In this document: in pieces, positions 5,559 to 7,777 of the stretch
Layout of the letters: every line of letters starts with the position of its first letter
How positions within the stretch are numbered: the stretch's first letter is position 1
DNA from: Methylomonas sp.
Lineage (GTDB): Bacteria > Pseudomonadota > Gammaproteobacteria > Methylococcales > Methylomonadaceae
Direction: 5' to 3'
Assembly: GCA_028688235.1 (NCBI GenBank)
Contig: JAQTYP010000121.1
Span: forward strand, 1,049-8,825
Length of the DNA stretch: 7,777 bases
The notes under the pieces: model-generated
Seen by the model: the letters and a program-made list of their open reading frames with translations, nothing else
Databases searched by the model: none
Told to the model about the DNA's origin: nothing
Position numbers and translations under genes: made by a program

Positions 5559-7451
5559 ATGCTCAATTTCAAAAACATCGCCATCCGCCGCGGCAGCCGT
5601 TTGTTGTTCAGCGAAGCTTCTTTCACGATACATAAAGGCCAGAAAATAGGTTTGACCGGGGCCAACGGCACGGGCAAATCCAGTTTGTTTGCAATGCTGC
5701 GCGGCGAGTTGCAGGCCGACGAAGGCGAGTTTGCGATGCCGCCGAATCTGGAGGTCGCGCATGTGGCCCAGGAAACGCCGCCTTTGGAATGTTCCGCCAT
5801 CGATTATGTGTTGGATGGCGACAGGGAGTTACGTGATTTGCAGCGGCAATTGCAAGCCGCCGAGCAGGAGCATGACGGTCTGAAACTGGCCGAACTGCAT
5901 GCCGCGCTGGATCATGTCGGCGGTTATACCGCACAGGCCAGAGCTTCGCGGCTGTTGAACGGTTTGGGGTTCACGACGGCGCAAGAAAACCAGCCCGTCA
6001 GTTCCTTTTCCGGCGGCTGGCGTATGCGATTGAATCTAGCTCAGGCGCTGATGTGTCGCTCGGATGTGTTACTCCTGGACGAGCCCACCAATCACCTGGA
6101 TCTGGATGCGGTGATCTGGTTGCAGGATTGGTTATGCAAGTATCCCGGTACGTTGCTGCTGATCTCGCATGACCGCGATTTTCTCGATGCGATCACCGAT
6201 CACATCGTGCATATCGAGCAAGGCAAGGTCGAGATCTATACCGGCAATTATTCGGATTTCGAACGCATGCGGGCCGAGAAGCTGGCGCAACAGCAATCGG
6301 CCTTCGAAAAACAGCAGCGCGAGATCGCCCATATGCAGAGTTTCGTCGACCGTTTCAGGGCTAAAGCCACCAAGGCCAGACAGGCTCAGAGCCGCATCAA
6401 GGCCTTGGAACGTATGGAAATCATCGCCCAGGCGCATGTCGATTCGCCTTTCAATTTCAGCTTTCCGCCGCCGAAAAAAATGCCCAATCCTCTTTTGAAA
6501 TTAGAGGAAGCCGACATAGGCTACGGCAACAAGCGGGTGATCGAGCAGGCCAGTCTGTCGATTTCTCCGGGCGACCGCATCGGGCTATTAGGCCCTAACG
6601 GTGCCGGTAAGTCCAGCCTGATCAAGGTATTGGCCGGACAAATGGAAGCCTTGAGCGGCAAGTTTCAAACCTCGCAGGACTTGAATATCGGCTACTTCGC
6701 CCAGCATCAACTGGAGTTGCTGCGCCTGGACGAAAGCCCGCTATGGCATTTGCAGCAACTGGACAAACAGGCCGGCGAAAAGGATTTGCGTAATTTTTTG
6801 GGTGGCTTCGATTTTCGCGGCGATAAAGTCAACGAGACCATAGGGCCTTTTTCCGGCGGCGAAAAGGCTAGACTGGTATTGGCGCTATTGGTTTACCAAA
6901 ACCCCAATCTAGTGTTGCTGGACGAACCGACCAATCATCTGGATTTGGAGATGCGTCATGCGCTCAGCGTGGCGCTGCAGGAATACGAAGGTGCCATCGT
7001 CGTGGTCTCTCACGACAGGCATTTGCTGAGGTCGGTGACGGATCAATTGTTGTTGGTGGCGGGAGGAAAGGTTCGCCCCTTCGATGGTGATCTGGATGAT
7101 TACAAGCAATGGCTGGCCGAACAGAAAAAAGGTGCCGACGAATCCGAAGTCCCCGGTCAATCGACTACGCTCGGCGTATCCCGCAAGGATCAGCGTAAGC
7201 AGGATGCCGAGCGCCGGCAACGCCTGAAACCTTTGCTGGACGCCGTCAAAAAGGCCGAAGCCGCCGTGGAAAAATGGGCTAACGAACAACAGGAGTTGGA
7301 GCAGCAATTGGCCGATCCGGCTATGTATGGCGATGAAAACAAGGAACAACTGAAACAGTTGTTGAGTCGGAAAAGTCAGATCGATAATGCGTTGGAGCAA
7401 GCAGAACTCGACTGGATGACGGCCGAAGAAAATTTGTCACAAGCGGAGTAA
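5559..7451 (+). CDS. yheS: ABC-F family ATPase YheS
   Basis: A 630-residue cytosolic ABC-F protein with two ATPase cassettes and no membrane domain. It parallels E. coli YheS (about 637 residues) throughout, including the openings (MLNFKNIAIRRGSRLLF here). Cassette 1: Walker A GANGTGKS (34-41), signature FSGGWRMRL (150-158), Walker B LLLDEPTNHLDL (171-182; E175), H-loop H204. The linker (about 231-300) has the basic RFRAKATKARQAQSRIKALE (266-285) typical of ABC-F factors that reach into the ribosomal E site. Cassette 2: Walker A GPNGAGKS (345-352), FSGGEKARL (431-439), LVLLDEPTNHLDL (451-463; E456), H485. The C-terminal part (541-630) is a charged coiled coil. ABC-F proteins act on ribosomes; YheS has been tied to relieving translational stalling, so a role at the ribosome is likely rather than transport. 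The start ATG has no obvious Shine-Dalgarno site but matches the family N-terminus. All ATPase residues are present. Confidence 0.97.
   Translation: MLNFKNIAIRRGSRLLFSEASFTIHKGQKIGLTGANGTGKSSLFAMLRGELQADEGEFAMPPNLEVAHVAQETPPLECSAIDYVLDGDRELRDLQRQLQAAEQEHDGLKLAELHAALDHVGGYTAQARASRLLNGLGFTTAQENQPVSSFSGGWRMRLNLAQALMCRSDVLLLDEPTNHLDLDAVIWLQDWLCKYPGTLLLISHDRDFLDAITDHIVHIEQGKVEIYTGNYSDFERMRAEKLAQQQSAFEKQQREIAHMQSFVDRFRAKATKARQAQSRIKALERMEIIAQAHVDSPFNFSFPPPKKMPNPLLKLEEADIGYGNKRVIEQASLSISPGDRIGLLGPNGAGKSSLIKVLAGQMEALSGKFQTSQDLNIGYFAQHQLELLRLDESPLWHLQQLDKQAGEKDLRNFLGGFDFRGDKVNETIGPFSGGEKARLVLALLVYQNPNLVLLDEPTNHLDLEMRHALSVALQEYEGAIVVVSHDRHLLRSVTDQLLLVAGGKVRPFDGDLDDYKQWLAEQKKGADESEVPGQSTTLGVSRKDQRKQDAERRQRLKPLLDAVKKAEAAVEKWANEQQELEQQLADPAMYGDENKEQLKQLLSRKSQIDNALEQAELDWMTAEENLSQAE
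7445..7448 (+). promoter_or_regulatory. Ribosome binding site inside the end of yheS
   Basis: GGAG ends 5 bases before the ATG at 7454. It occupies the last sense codons of yheS (GCG GAG), directly against the TAA stop, so ribosomes ending yheS would sit on the next gene's initiation site. Confidence 0.65.
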
Positions 7452-7453
7452 AC

Positions 7454-7777
7454 ATGTACGAATTGGTTTTGCTGTTTTTTCGAATCGCCATTTTCCAGAA
7501 GGGGCCGCAAGATGTTCCGCCCTCTTCGTTTGTATTGAAGTTGTTGCTGCCGGTCTATGTGGCCATCAATTATCTGATTCTGCTCTTGAACGGTGCCTTG
7601 TCCACCGCGCTGTTGCAAATCCTGGTGGATTTCACGCTGATAGTGCTGTTTTGTTGGCCTCTGTTGTATTTTGCCGGCAAGATCGCCCGTTTTCCGCAGA
7701 CGTTGGCGGCGATGATAGGTACCGATATCATCATCAGTTTCTTTGCGCTACCGGCCATTGCGACGCTGAATACTCAT
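7454..7777 (+). CDS. Small integral membrane protein of unknown function (3' end outside window)
   Basis: An open frame of 108 codons that continues past the right edge. The start is MYELVLLFFRIAIFQKGPQD. The product is very hydrophobic, with three likely membrane helices at about residues 28-47, 52-74 and 83-105. They are joined by short loops with a positive cluster (GKIARFPQ, 75-82). Acidic residues D59 and D91 fall inside or at the edge of helices 2 and 3. There is no signal peptide or recognised motif, so I give no function. It starts 2 bases after the yheS stop with its ribosome binding site inside yheS, so it is co-transcribed and probably translationally coupled. A reverse-strand ORF covering 7376-7618 overlaps it and is not credible. 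Confidence 0.8.
   Translation, partial: MYELVLLFFRIAIFQKGPQDVPPSSFVLKLLLPVYVAINYLILLLNGALSTALLQILVDFTLIVLFCWPLLYFAGKIARFPQTLAAMIGTDIIISFFALPAIATLNTH

Noticed and set aside
6909..7400. A 163-codon minus-strand open frame antisense to yheS
   Set aside because: It covers the second Walker B and C-terminal coiled coil of a well-conserved protein; its low-complexity Leu/Gln/Phe content is the mirror of that coding sequence.

Overview
The window reads as ordinary chromosomal DNA of a gammaproteobacterium. The best evidence is a protein that aligns along its whole length with E. coli YheS, an ABC-F ATPase. The outer-membrane receptor with its paired periplasmic binding protein, and the DUF3391/HD-GYP protein, fit the same group. 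The coding style (moderate GC, frequent TTG leucine codons) and the receptor/binding-protein pair remind me of methane-oxidising Methylococcales. That genus-level guess is inference only. I see no insertion sequence, phage gene, CRISPR array, tRNA or rRNA.

Left part, minus strand (1-2798): a TonB-dependent outer-membrane receptor (741-2798) is followed 96 bases downstream by the start of a periplasmic ABC-type substrate-binding protein of the PF04392 type. That second gene runs off the left edge. The two look like one transcription unit that takes up or senses a small ligand across both compartments. No permease or ATPase is visible for the binding protein.

Middle (2799-5224): a 331-base divergent intergenic region separates the receptor from a plus-strand c-di-GMP phosphodiesterase candidate (3130-4332, DUF3391 plus HD-GYP). 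Converging on it, with a 58-base gap, is a minus-strand gene (4391-5224) for a soluble 277-residue protein of unknown function. Its start is fixed by a clear ribosome binding site.

Right part (5225-7777): a second divergent intergenic region of 334 bases holds a 9-base tandem repeat, two inverted repeats and a possible 54-codon ORF. It leads into yheS (5559-7451), which is followed after 2 bases by a small membrane protein gene (7454 onward, cut by the right edge). That gene's ribosome binding site lies inside the end of yheS, so the two are probably translationally coupled.

I found no complete novel system. The points most worth a second look are the receptor/orphan binding-protein pair next to a c-di-GMP enzyme, the vicinal cysteine pair in the receptor, the unknown 277-residue protein, the yheS-membrane protein coupling, and the 5320-5484 small ORF with its in-frame repeat.
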